From NCBI GenBank assembly GCA_965223435.1, contig CBDCWQ010000020.1, positions 1,054,001 to 1,118,000 of the forward strand: a stretch of DNA of 64,000 nt, in the 5' to 3' direction. The stretch comes from CBDCWQ01 sp965223435. Lineage in GTDB: Bacteria; Myxococcota; Kuafuiibacteriia; Kuafuiibacteriales; Kuafuiibacteriaceae. Below the pieces are notes generated by a model that searched no databases, had not been told where the DNA came from, and was given only the letters and a program-made list of their open reading frames with translations. How positions within the stretch are numbered: the stretch's first letter is position 1; each line of letters begins with the position of its first letter. Shown here one piece after another: positions 16,787 through 24,832 of the stretch. Position numbers and translations under genes: made by a program.

Positions 16787-17148
16787 CAGAGGGCGCGAAA
16801 ACATGGCGGAAGAATCTGAATAAGCTTTTAGAGAAGGTAGCAGCGGCGAGGCACTTAGGTCTTCCGGAGCGAAATCCAAAAAAGAGGGGCATCTCTCGTG
16901 TACTTCATAAGATCGTCGAGCAGTATGCGAAGGACCCCAGTCCCAAACTCAAGGCTCGACTGCACGAACGGTTGACTAAGCTCCAAGACGTCAGCGGTCA
17001 AAGCTCGGAAACAGATTTCAAATGCGGTACGAAGGGCCGCTTCGGCTCCCTTGAACTTTTTTGGGTCTTGGCTGAAATGAAAGAAAATGAAGAATGGCGG
17101 GCCCACGTAGACGATTTCCGAACCGTGATCTTGCAGATGGTCGCTTGA
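16787..17148 (+). pseudogene. DUF4259 gene, 3' part after the IS insertion
   Basis: The plus strand is open from the right IS end to the TGA at 17148. It starts EGAKTWRKNLNKLLEKVAAA, joining sensibly to ELWAESSSA on the other side of the element. About 100 more residues follow (ARHLGLPERNPKKRG..., ending VDDFRTVILQMVA), longer than a plain DUF4259 protein. The segment WVLAEMKENEEWR at 17065-17100 is repeated almost exactly beside tRNA-Asp (19147-19188). Confidence 0.7.
17063..17104 (+). repeat. Left copy of 42-bp direct repeat (att-like)
   Basis: Begins GGGTCTTGGC, ends AATGGCGGGCCC. It matches 19147-19188 with two mismatches (T/G and C/G). The right copy overlaps the 3' end of tRNA-Asp, the standard place for integrase attachment sites. 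The two copies enclose about 2.1 kb with a toxin-antitoxin pair and a broken nuclease gene. Confidence 0.7.
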
Positions 17149-17321
17149 GACATGGAAAGACATGTAGGGTTACCACCGCAGGGGTGGGCGTAGTCTCGCT
17201 GGAGGACTGAGTCTCTTAGTAACTGATTTTGCTACCTAAATCGAGGTGAGTGCTGGACAGGTGTCTGTTCAGATATTTCGTATATTGCGTTTATTTCGTT
17301 TATGGCTATACTGGAGAAGTC

Positions 17322-17774
17322 ATGGGCGAAGCAGTGATTCAACTTCCAACGCCAGAGAGCGCGAAAGAAGCACAGGTGGCTCTGCGCGTGCTGAGCCGAT
17401 TGCAACGAGAGGTTCCTAGGGCTCTTCGGGTGGTCCCCCCGGAAGACAAGGGTGAGGTGACGGTCAAAGTGCCGCCTGCAGCGTTCGATCTTTTCTTGGA
17501 GATTCTCGCCCAGATGGCCAACGGGAACGCCGTGACGATCGTTCCGGTGCACGCTGAGTTGACGACCCAGCAGGCTGCAGATCTCCTGAATGTCTCACGA
17601 CCTTTTCTGGTCAATCTTCTTAACGATGGGACGATTCCGTACCGGATGGTCGGAACTCACCGCCGGGTCAAGGCGGCCGACGTGCTTGAATATAGACGTA
17701 GATCCGATGAGGAGAGTCGAAACGCGCTCGACGAACTCGCGGCCGAGGCCCAAAAACTCAATCTCGGCTACTAG
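17322..17774 (+). CDS. Excisionase-type helix-turn-helix antitoxin
   Basis: 150 residues from ATG 17322 with GGAGAA nine bases upstream. The N-terminal half is a Pro/Val-rich regulatory part (VTVKVPPAAFDLFLEILAQM). The C-terminal half (about 90-140) has the excisionase/MerR-type fold: LTTQQAADLLNVSRPFLVNLL, then IPYRMVGTHRRVKAADVLEY. The AT-rich sequence at 17275-17310 with repeated CGTATATTGCG/CGTTTATTTCG elements is a likely promoter and operator. It is followed after nine bases by a PIN-domain gene, so this is the antitoxin and autorepressor of a type II pair. Confidence 0.8.
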   Translation: MGEAVIQLPTPESAKEAQVALRVLSRLQREVPRALRVVPPEDKGEVTVKVPPAAFDLFLEILAQMANGNAVTIVPVHAELTTQQAADLLNVSRPFLVNLLNDGTIPYRMVGTHRRVKAADVLEYRRRSDEESRNALDELAAEAQKLNLGY

Positions 17775-17783
17775 GGACAAGGA

Positions 17784-18344
17784 TTGGCCTTTACCGTCAT
17801 TTACGACGCCTGTGTTCTTTACCCGGCTCCGCTTCGCGATCTTCTCCTTAGGATCGCTGTGACCGGGTTGGTACGCGCCCGGTGGACGGATGAAATTCTG
17901 GACGAGTGTTTCCGGAGCGTCCTAAGAGATCGGACGGACCTGAACCTGGAAGCCTTAACGCGGACGCGTCGGCTTATGAATCGCGCCGTCCCCGACTGCC
18001 TAGTTTCGGGCTACGAGGAGCTTATCGATGGACTCAATCTACCCGATCCGCACGACCGTCATGTTCTGGCTGCGGCTATTCGTTCTAGCGCCCAGACCAT
18101 CGTAACATTCAATCTAAAGGACTTTCCGCCGGATCTGTTGAACGCGTACTCGGTCGAAGCGCAGCATCCTGACGACTTTGTCCTCGATGCCATCGATTTG
18201 AGTCCCGGCCGAATCGCTCAGACTGTCGCAGAACAGGCCTCCGCCCTTAGAAGTCCTCCGATGCAGATCCGTGATGTGCTTGAGACCCTAAAGAATCAAG
18301 GTTTGCCGCAGTCGGTCCTAAAACTGCGCGAGTTGCTCGGATAG
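17784..18344 (+). CDS. PIN-domain toxin (VapC-like RNase)
   Basis: 186 residues starting at TTG 17784 after AGGGACAAGGA. The PIN fold's acidic residues are visible: VIYDACVLYPAP (first Asp), WTDEILDECF (Glu), LPDPHDRHVLAAAI (Asp pair) and TFNLKDFP (last Asp). The C-terminal tail (about 140-186) is a helical extension. PIN toxins cleave RNA and are held inactive by the upstream antitoxin. The pair lies between the 42-bp repeats and is probably the cargo or stabiliser of a small island. Confidence 0.85.
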   Translation: MAFTVIYDACVLYPAPLRDLLLRIAVTGLVRARWTDEILDECFRSVLRDRTDLNLEALTRTRRLMNRAVPDCLVSGYEELIDGLNLPDPHDRHVLAAAIRSSAQTIVTFNLKDFPPDLLNAYSVEAQHPDDFVLDAIDLSPGRIAQTVAEQASALRSPPMQIRDVLETLKNQGLPQSVLKLRELLG

Positions 18345-18484
18345 CGGCGATGAGACCTTGTCCTGCTTAGTATCAGGGACTTTGCCGTACCGCACCCCCT
18401 TAACGCGCGGGCACCCGTCACCTCGCAGACCGCCCAGGCGTCCTTCCCCGTTCGCCGTATTGCTTTCGTCATAGGTTCTCTGCG

Positions 18485-19150
18485 ATGAAGACCACGAACC
18501 TCCTGGTGGATAGTTACCTTGTCTGTCCGCATAAAGCTCACTTTTTGGCTGACGGCAAACACGGCCAGAAACACGAGTACGAACGAATAACTACGCAATC
18601 GATCCATCACTATCATCAATGCGCAAGCGCCGCTTTGGCCCAGCGGTACGGAGTTGAGTCGAAAACTGATTTCGCTTTGCTAACGAACGGCAGGAACCAT
18701 CGGGCCAAGCTGCTCCTTGACCCAACGATTGAGCACATTGGATCGACGTATCGGTTCGACGCGTTGGTCAGGGGGGCCGGGAAACACGGGGGCAGCCGGA
18801 TGTACCCGCCAGTGGTCTATCGAGCACGGGCCGGAGTTAGTAGCGCCGAGAGAATCCTTTTGGCTTTCTGCGCACGGCTTCTCGTAGCCGTTCAGGGCCA
18901 AACTCCAACGAGTGGCTATGTCGTCAGCGGACCAGGCTTTCGATCGACTTCAGTCCGGCTCCATCGCGAAGTTGGATCCGCGATCGAGCTGGGTCGTTGA
19001 GCAACGGAAAGTCATCCCCAAGAAGATGCTCCCACTGTAGGGTCTGCGAGTTTCGGACACGGTGCTTACGTGAGCTTGTGGAAGAGGACGACCTCAGTTT
19101 GCTGACTGGTTTACGGCCACATGAAATTGATGGGCTGCACGCGAAGGGGT
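18485..19150 (+). pseudogene. TM0106-family RecB-like nuclease, frameshifted and 3'-truncated
   Basis: From ATG 18485 the protein reads LLVDSYLVCPHKAHFLADG, HEYERI, then STYRFDALVRG, MYPPVVYRA, ILLAFCARLLVAVQGQTP and VRLHREV, matching the N-terminal half of TM0106-type RecB-like proteins. The frame then ends at 19000. In another frame from about 18970 to 19150 the family's cysteine cluster follows: CSHCRVCEFRTRC, then EEDDLSLLTGLRPHEIDGLH and AKG. At that point the 42-bp repeat beside tRNA-Asp replaces the rest. So the gene has a frameshift, a short internal loss and no C-terminal domain. Confidence 0.7.
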
Positions 19151-19188
19151 CTTGGCGGAAATGAAAGAAAATGAAGAATGGCGGGGCC
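19147..19188 (+). repeat. Right copy of 42-bp direct repeat, overlapping tRNA-Asp 3' end
   Basis: Begins GGGTCTTGGC and ends AATGGCGGGGCC. The last ten bases are the CCA end and acceptor stem of the minus-strand tRNA-Asp. In both copies the reading VLAEMKENEEWR is kept in frame with the gene to its left (DUF4259 or the nuclease remnant). Consistent with attR/attL-like ends or with a duplicated gene fragment. Confidence 0.7.
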
Positions 19189-19255
19189 GACGAGACTCGA
19201 ACTCGCGACCTCCGGCGTGACAGGCCGGCATTCTAACCAGCTGAACTACGACCCC
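19179..19255 (-). tRNA. tRNA-Asp (GUC)
   Basis: 77 bases on the minus strand: acceptor GGGGTCG paired with CGGCCCC, D-arm GTTCAGCTGGTTAGAAT, anticodon stem CCGGC/GCCGG with loop CTGTCAC (anticodon GTC), T-arm with GTTCGAGTC, discriminator G and an encoded CCA. Closely matches bacterial tRNA-Asp. Lies at the edge of an accessory region. Confidence 0.95.
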
Positions 19256-19329
19256 GCTTGGGATGGGTACCTACTGATGCTTTTGCCTGGTGTCAATGTT
19301 TGGTCTTGGGTTGAGGACCGGGGAAGCGT

Positions 19330-22278
19330 TCAGGCGAGGCGGAGGCCGGTGGGGAGGCCCTCGCCGAAGGCCGTGCGTTCGCTGGATTGATCCATTTGGA
19401 CCACGGTCAGGAGCGGTCTGAGGACCTCTTGGGGGGTCTTTTTGGCGCTTAGGGCCTGCTCGAGGGTGTTTCGGGTGTTTTCGGGGAGATCAAATTGGCG
19501 GTCGCCGGTGAGGCGGGCGAGGCTGATGAGGCACGGAGTTAGGGCTTCGCCCTTGGGCAGCTTCTTGAGCTGGAGGAGGCGCTCGGTCCAGCCGGCAACG
19601 ATGCTGGCTTTGACGGTGGCTTCGCGGGGGCCGTACAGGAGTTTTCGAGCACCGATCCGCCCGAGGCACCAAAGGGCGCCGCGCGGCGCTTTATTGGCTT
19701 CGAGCAGGGTGAGGAGGGCTTCGCCCATCTGGGCCCTGGATTTGGCGCCTATCCGCTCCAATGAAGCGGCGGCCCGCCACATTTCGGCGGCCTGCTGGCT
19801 CTGAGGTTTTGGGATTCTTCGGCGGGCGCGTTTGGCGAGGGCGGGTAAGATCAAGGGAAACACGGTGGAGGACAGTTCTTCTTGGTGACCGCGCGATAGG
19901 CCGCCCGATACGCGGCGCCACAAAATCCACCAATTGAGTTCGCTGGGATCGTGGGACGGGTGACAGAGGCCGGAACCATGGATCTTCCACAGCTGCCGAA
20001 CGCGCCAATCGTCGAGGGGGACGCCAAAGCCTGGCCTCAGGCAAAAACCGGTGAGGTTCATCCATCGTGCTTCGAGTGCAGGGCCGAGGGCACGGCGATC
20101 GGCGAGTTCGAGGAGGTGTTCTGCCAGCGTACGCAGCGCCGAAAGGGGAAAAGCGTCGCGACCCAGCCCTAGGTCGGCTTCGAGGGCCTTCATGAGGTTA
20201 TCGGGGTCTGGCCTTGGGGCTTTGGGCTGGAAGGTGTCGGTGATGACCTGCTTGGCCGCGTCCAAGCGCTCGGGCTCGACGTCTCCCATTTCGGGCGGGG
20301 CGCGGGTCCCCGCGCCTCCGAAAGGCGCTTCGCTGGCGAGTGAACCGGCGGGCGACTCGGTCGTGTCCGGGTTCTTTTCTTTCGAAGCGGTCTGGTCTTT
20401 GGCTCGGATGTCGAACTCGAGCTTGAATCGGGCGCCACTCATCTTGGAGAGCAAAGACAGTTCGAGGTTTCCGAGCTCTGTCCGCCTCACCTGGACCCTC
20501 ACTGGGACCGTTGTTCCTGCTTTTTGTTTCCCAAATTTGACCACGGTTTGAAGCGGAGGGAGGTGCTCAAGTTCTTCAGGGTCGATACTCAGCACGCTTC
20601 CCACCGGGTCTTGACGCGGTGAGGTGGTGGAGAAAAGCGGAAACTCCACGGGGCGATTGGTCACCAGGCTGAAGGTTCGATCCCGGATGTCAATGCTCTG
20701 GCCGTCTTGCATCCCTCGGGGGGCGATGCACAGAACTTGGACTTGGCCGTTCTTCGGCTGTGCGTCGCCCTGGTCGGCATCGATGCCGAGAAAGTACTCC
20801 CGGGGCGATCCGCCCCCTACGCGGATGCCGAGGCCCTCGCGTACCAAGCCAAAGTAGGCCGCCCCGCGCGCGACCGCAACTTCAAGGACGTCGACCCCTT
20901 CGTCGTAGATCAGGGGTTTGGGGTTGTCGAAAGTCTTGCCTGTCGTTTGCCGTAGCCAATCGCCGAGCACTTCACTGACCCGGTCACGAATGACGGGTGG
21001 CTTGAGCGCCCCCCCGTTAAAGAGGATGGCATCGACCGTTGCGACGGGCTCGCCGGGCGGCGCGTGGCGCATCAAAAACGCTGCGAGGTGCCGGGTGACA
21101 GCAGGTTCGTTGGTGTAGGGAAGGCCGTATTCAGTGAAGCCCACATTTTGGGCCGACCGTTTGGGCTTGGCTTTTGGCCCCGGCGGAAGTGCGGGGAAGT
21201 AGCCCTCCAAAATGACTTCGTGAAGGCGTTTTTGGGTGAGCTCGGTGCGCATCGTGTTGCCGATGAGCTTGGAGCCCCGTCCTGCTATGGTGATCGGAAG
21301 CTGTGCCTTGTCGAGATGGCTGAACAAGGTTTCTTTCGCGAGCCGGCACTCGAGTTTCAGCTGCGCCCACCCCTCACTGTCGAGTTTTTTGGCCTGATTG
21401 AGCGATGGCTCGAGCGCGTGGGCCAACGCCAGATCCATGTTGTCTCCTCCAAGCAAGAGATGGTCGCCGACCGCCGTCCGTTCGAATTGAAGAATGCCGG
21501 AACCGTCTTCGTTGTTTTTGGGCGCCTGCACCTGAATGAGTGTGAAGTCCGTTGTGCCCCCCCCCACATCGGCAACCAGCACGCGCTCGCCACCCGCGAG
21601 CCCTGTGGTGCGGGGGGTGCCTCCGGTGCGGGCAACGAAGGCGTAAAAAGCGGCTAGGGGTTCCTCGATGAGGGTGACCTCCGGGAGTCCGGCTTTTTTT
21701 GCGGCCTCGAGGGTCAGTCTTCGGGCCAGCTCGTCGAACGAAGCGGGCACGGTCACCGTCACCCGCTGGTTCTCCAAGAAGTTTGCCTCTTGCCCGTCGG
21801 CCACCTGATGGTTCCAGGCTTGTCTGAGATGCCTGAGATAGCAGGCCGAAGCCTCGACCGGCGACAGTTTCGGGATTTCGTCGGGCGCGTGCCATGGCAA
21901 GATCGGCGCGTTTCGCTGGACTTCTCCGTGACAAAGCCAGCTTTTGGCCGACTCAATCAGGCGGACCGGTGTTTTTCCGCCAAGGCGCTTGGCGATTTGT
22001 CCGACCAAGGTCTGGTGTTTGTCGTCCGAGCGGTTGTCCTCGGTCCCCCAGGGCAATTCACATTGCTCTTGGGAGATTTCAAAGTTCGCCGCCTGATATA
22101 GGGCGGAGGGGAGCAGTTTTCGCGACTGGATATCGCCTGGCGTTGCCAGCTGCAAGACCTCGAGTTCACGAATGATGGGCCGCCCTGCGTTTCGGGTTTC
22201 ATCCAGCTTTGCGTAGGCGACCGCCGAATTGGAGGTACCCAGATCGATGCCCACGACGAAGCGCGCTTCGGCCGTCAT
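19330..22278 (-). CDS. Hsp70-family protein with long C-terminal extension (DUF3731-like)
   Basis: 982 residues. The N-terminus is an actin/Hsp70 ATPase: VVGIDLGTSNSAVAY (phosphate 1), VTVPASFDELARRLTLEAAK, LIEEPLAAFYAFV, VADVGGGTTDFTLI (phosphate 2) and VDAILFNGGAL. The substrate-binding-like part follows to about 620. The last ~320 residues are extra and helical and correspond to the DUF3731 region seen in this subfamily. It is not DnaK: it lacks the usual C-terminal lid and EEVD-like end. ATG overlaps the previous gene's stop by four bases (ATGA). Probable client-specific chaperone; function unproven. Confidence 0.85.
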   Translation of the reverse strand: MTAEARFVVGIDLGTSNSAVAYAKLDETRNAGRPIIRELEVLQLATPGDIQSRKLLPSALYQAANFEISQEQCELPWGTEDNRSDDKHQTLVGQIAKRLGGKTPVRLIESAKSWLCHGEVQRNAPILPWHAPDEIPKLSPVEASACYLRHLRQAWNHQVADGQEANFLENQRVTVTVPASFDELARRLTLEAAKKAGLPEVTLIEEPLAAFYAFVARTGGTPRTTGLAGGERVLVADVGGGTTDFTLIQVQAPKNNEDGSGILQFERTAVGDHLLLGGDNMDLALAHALEPSLNQAKKLDSEGWAQLKLECRLAKETLFSHLDKAQLPITIAGRGSKLIGNTMRTELTQKRLHEVILEGYFPALPPGPKAKPKRSAQNVGFTEYGLPYTNEPAVTRHLAAFLMRHAPPGEPVATVDAILFNGGALKPPVIRDRVSEVLGDWLRQTTGKTFDNPKPLIYDEGVDVLEVAVARGAAYFGLVREGLGIRVGGGSPREYFLGIDADQGDAQPKNGQVQVLCIAPRGMQDGQSIDIRDRTFSLVTNRPVEFPLFSTTSPRQDPVGSVLSIDPEELEHLPPLQTVVKFGKQKAGTTVPVRVQVRRTELGNLELSLLSKMSGARFKLEFDIRAKDQTASKEKNPDTTESPAGSLASEAPFGGAGTRAPPEMGDVEPERLDAAKQVITDTFQPKAPRPDPDNLMKALEADLGLGRDAFPLSALRTLAEHLLELADRRALGPALEARWMNLTGFCLRPGFGVPLDDWRVRQLWKIHGSGLCHPSHDPSELNWWILWRRVSGGLSRGHQEELSSTVFPLILPALAKRARRRIPKPQSQQAAEMWRAAASLERIGAKSRAQMGEALLTLLEANKAPRGALWCLGRIGARKLLYGPREATVKASIVAGWTERLLQLKKLPKGEALTPCLISLARLTGDRQFDLPENTRNTLEQALSAKKTPQEVLRPLLTVVQMDQSSERTAFGEGLPTGLRLA

Positions 22279-24125
22279 CCGTGGGCCTCATCTCGCAGGT
22301 TGTATTCGAGTCGCCACTTGCCGGGGCCATCGGTCCGGAGCGACCAGATCTCGAGGGTTCCGAGCTCCGTGACCCGCACCTGCAGTCGAACCGGTACCAA
22401 CGTGCCTGGTTCCAGCCCTTCTGCGGTGAGGGTCGCGGTGATCGAAGCCGTCTCTTGCAGGTACTCCGGCCAGGTAAACTCGTCGAGGCTTTCACCCATG
22501 GCGTCGTCTTTGCGTATGGTTGAGGTCAAAAAGCGGAAGGTCGCCGGTTCGCCAACCACCAGCCCCAATTGCCCTCCCGGCACTTCTGCCTCGGTGCCTT
22601 CCTCCATGCCAAAGGGGACCACACAAAGCGCCCTTATCGGGGCCTCGACCCCCGGAACCGCCGGGACGGCGCCTTCGATGCCCACATAGTAACTTCGGGC
22701 CACTCCGCCTCGAATTCTGACGCCACCAGACGCACGTACGCGCCCGTAGTGCGCGGCGCCTTGGGCGACCGCAAGATCATTGTCCGCGCCCTCCAGCACC
22801 TTGGGGACCTCACCCCAGCTTCCGAGAACCTCCATCAAGCGCGCGCATAGGCGGGGGCTGTTGAAGACACCCCCATTGAAGAGGATGTGGGTGGGAGGTT
22901 TGTCCGATTTTTGGTGTTTCTTCAGAAAAGACGCCAAATGCCGCGTGATGGCCGCGTCCGAAACGAAGGGAAGGCCGATTTCCATGAACCCCGTTCTTTT
23001 GGCCTGGCTCGGCTCGGCATCGGCGGCGCAAGCCGGGAAAAAACCATCAAGCAAGATTCGGTCGACCTCGTCTCGGTCGAGTTCCGTCCGGATCTTGCCC
23101 CCGATGAGTTTGCTCCCTCGTCCCAAGATGGTGATGGGGACCGATTGAAGATCGGTCGTCGACAACAGTTGTTCCTTGGCCTGCCGTGCGGCCAAGATCA
23201 GTGCCCGCTGCTGGCTGGCGTCGAGCTTCCGTCTTTGGGCGGCAAGCTTTTGCATCAGATGGTGGGCGAGGGCCAGATCCATGTTGTCGCCCCCGAGAAG
23301 GATGTGATCGCCGACCGCGATGCGCTCTAGACTCAACCTCCCTTCGCCGTCGTCTTGGACCTCGATGAGAGAGAAGTCGCTGGTCCCACCGCCTACGTCG
23401 CAGACGAGCACCCGATCGCCCGCGCTCAATACCTCACGCCACTGCTCCCCCTGGCGGGCGAGCCATGCGTAAAATGCAGCCTGAGGCTCCTCCAGCAAGA
23501 CCACCTGCTCAAAGCCGGCCTCTTGGGCGGCTTCCATGGTCAGATCGCGCGCCACGGCATCGAAACTGGCGGGGACCGTCAGATAGATGGACTGCGCTTC
23601 GAGCGGGCTCTCGGGATGGGCGTGGTTCCAGGCCTGTTTGAGGTGGTTGAGATACAAGAGGGCCGCCGCTACGGGGGAAATCTGCGGGGCGCCTTTTGGG
23701 GCTTGCTGGGGCAAAATCGGGGCTTGGCGGTCGACCCCCCCATAGGAAAGCCAGCTCTTCGCGCTGCTCACGAGGCGCAGGGGAACTTCGGCGCCTCGCT
23801 CTCGGGCCAGGACGCCGAGCACCGAATCGGGGTTTTGTTCCCACGGCAGATCGGTTGCGCCCGCCGCGAACTCCCCATCGCTGGGTAGATACACACATGA
23901 GGGGAGGCTCGGGCGGGGCTGTACGTCCCCAGCTTTGACAAGTTGGGGCACCAAAAAGATGCTCGGGGGAGGGCAGTTGTCTTCCCCAAGTCTGCGCCCC
24001 AAAGCGGCGGTGCCGTCGTCCGGGGCGGGTGGCGGGGCTTCGCCCGGGGCAGAGGCGAGGGCGGTGTTGGTGGTGCCGAGGTCGATGCCGATCACCAGCC
24101 TTGTCCCTTGTTCGGTGGAGCCCAT
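22275..24125 (-). CDS. Hsp70-family protein, shorter paralogue
   Basis: 616 residues with the same ATPase motifs: VIGIDLGTTNTALAS, LTVPASFDAVARDLTMEAAQ, LLEEPQAAFYAWLARQ, VCDVGGGTSDFSLI and THILFNGGVF. The C-terminus ends with a beta-rich part (VRLQVRVTELGTLEIWSL) and has no DUF3731 extension. Its ATG shares one base with the stop of the DUF2760 gene (TGATG) and its stop overlaps the next Hsp70 start, so all three are translationally coupled. The two Hsp70s probably act together. Confidence 0.85.
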   Translation of the reverse strand: MGSTEQGTRLVIGIDLGTTNTALASAPGEAPPPAPDDGTAALGRRLGEDNCPPPSIFLVPQLVKAGDVQPRPSLPSCVYLPSDGEFAAGATDLPWEQNPDSVLGVLARERGAEVPLRLVSSAKSWLSYGGVDRQAPILPQQAPKGAPQISPVAAALLYLNHLKQAWNHAHPESPLEAQSIYLTVPASFDAVARDLTMEAAQEAGFEQVVLLEEPQAAFYAWLARQGEQWREVLSAGDRVLVCDVGGGTSDFSLIEVQDDGEGRLSLERIAVGDHILLGGDNMDLALAHHLMQKLAAQRRKLDASQQRALILAARQAKEQLLSTTDLQSVPITILGRGSKLIGGKIRTELDRDEVDRILLDGFFPACAADAEPSQAKRTGFMEIGLPFVSDAAITRHLASFLKKHQKSDKPPTHILFNGGVFNSPRLCARLMEVLGSWGEVPKVLEGADNDLAVAQGAAHYGRVRASGGVRIRGGVARSYYVGIEGAVPAVPGVEAPIRALCVVPFGMEEGTEAEVPGGQLGLVVGEPATFRFLTSTIRKDDAMGESLDEFTWPEYLQETASITATLTAEGLEPGTLVPVRLQVRVTELGTLEIWSLRTDGPGKWRLEYNLRDEAHG

Positions 24126-24712
24126 CAGACTTCAACCTCTGCGGGCGCGATCACCTTTGCGCCTTTTCCGGGCGGGATTTTCGGAAGACGGACTGCTTTG
24201 ACCCGCCATCCTTGATGCTTGAGGGTTCCCGAATAGGGACCTTTGCCGACCACCTGACCCACAAGCCGGGTCACGCCGGGATCGTAGCCTTCAGGTACGG
24301 TGACCAGCGCCTCTTCTTCGCTGGCGTCAACGTGTTCGAGATCGAAGTGATCGGCGATGGCCTTTCGGCAGTTGCGGTGAATTTCGCGCACCGCGGCCCC
24401 GATGTCCGCGTCGTCGAAGCTTTCGATTTCTTCCCACAAAAAGTCGATGAGCCGGCCCTCGGTTTGAAGAATGCTCAGGGTCCGAATGGCCGCGTCTTCG
24501 GGAGCCGGACCCTGAGCTTCGGGTGGGGCCGCGTCTTTGTCGGCGGAACGGCCGGATTTTTCTGGGGGCGCCGCCGGGCGTGGGTCGGGAGAACCAGAGT
24601 CAAGCTGTTCGGGTGCGTTTCTTGCCAGGAGGGCCTCTGGGAGGATTTCTTCCGGAAGCCGTCCGCCGAAGAGGGCGGCGAAGAAAGCCCGGATCGCCAA
24701 TATGGGGTGCAT
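24125..24712 (-). CDS. DUF2760 domain protein, first gene of the Hsp70 operon
   Basis: 195 residues. The N-terminus (HPILAIRAFFAALFGGRLPE) is a short hydrophobic/amphipathic helix; a Pro/Ala/Glu-rich linker (about 30-75) follows. The conserved domain runs from LSILQTEGRLIDFLWEEIES through IGAAVREIHRNCRKAI and ends PGKGAKVIAPAEVEV. DUF2760 genes are known neighbours of paired Hsp70-like genes. Likely a co-chaperone or client adaptor; this is inferred from context only. Confidence 0.8.
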   Translation of the reverse strand: MHPILAIRAFFAALFGGRLPEEILPEALLARNAPEQLDSGSPDPRPAAPPEKSGRSADKDAAPPEAQGPAPEDAAIRTLSILQTEGRLIDFLWEEIESFDDADIGAAVREIHRNCRKAIADHFDLEHVDASEEEALVTVPEGYDPGVTRLVGQVVGKGPYSGTLKHQGWRVKAVRLPKIPPGKGAKVIAPAEVEV

Positions 24713-24796
24713 GGCCGCGAGGTACGAGAGGCCATGCAGGAAGTCAACGCCCGGATGCCGAGCCCGCCGCTTGATGGGGAGCGCGCCCAGGGCCAG

Positions 24797-24832
24797 CGAT
24801 TGTAAGCGGGCAGGCTTTCCCGCTTACAATCG
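24797..24832. terminator. Perfect 14-bp inverted repeat at end of cytochrome gene
   Basis: Arms CGATTGTAAGCGGG (24797-24810) and CCCGCTTACAATCG (24819-24832) enclose an 8-base loop. The second arm includes the stop codon of the cytochrome gene. No T-run follows, so it may be a processing or attenuation hairpin between this gene and the DUF2760-Hsp70 operon 112 bases downstream rather than a full terminator. Confidence 0.55.
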
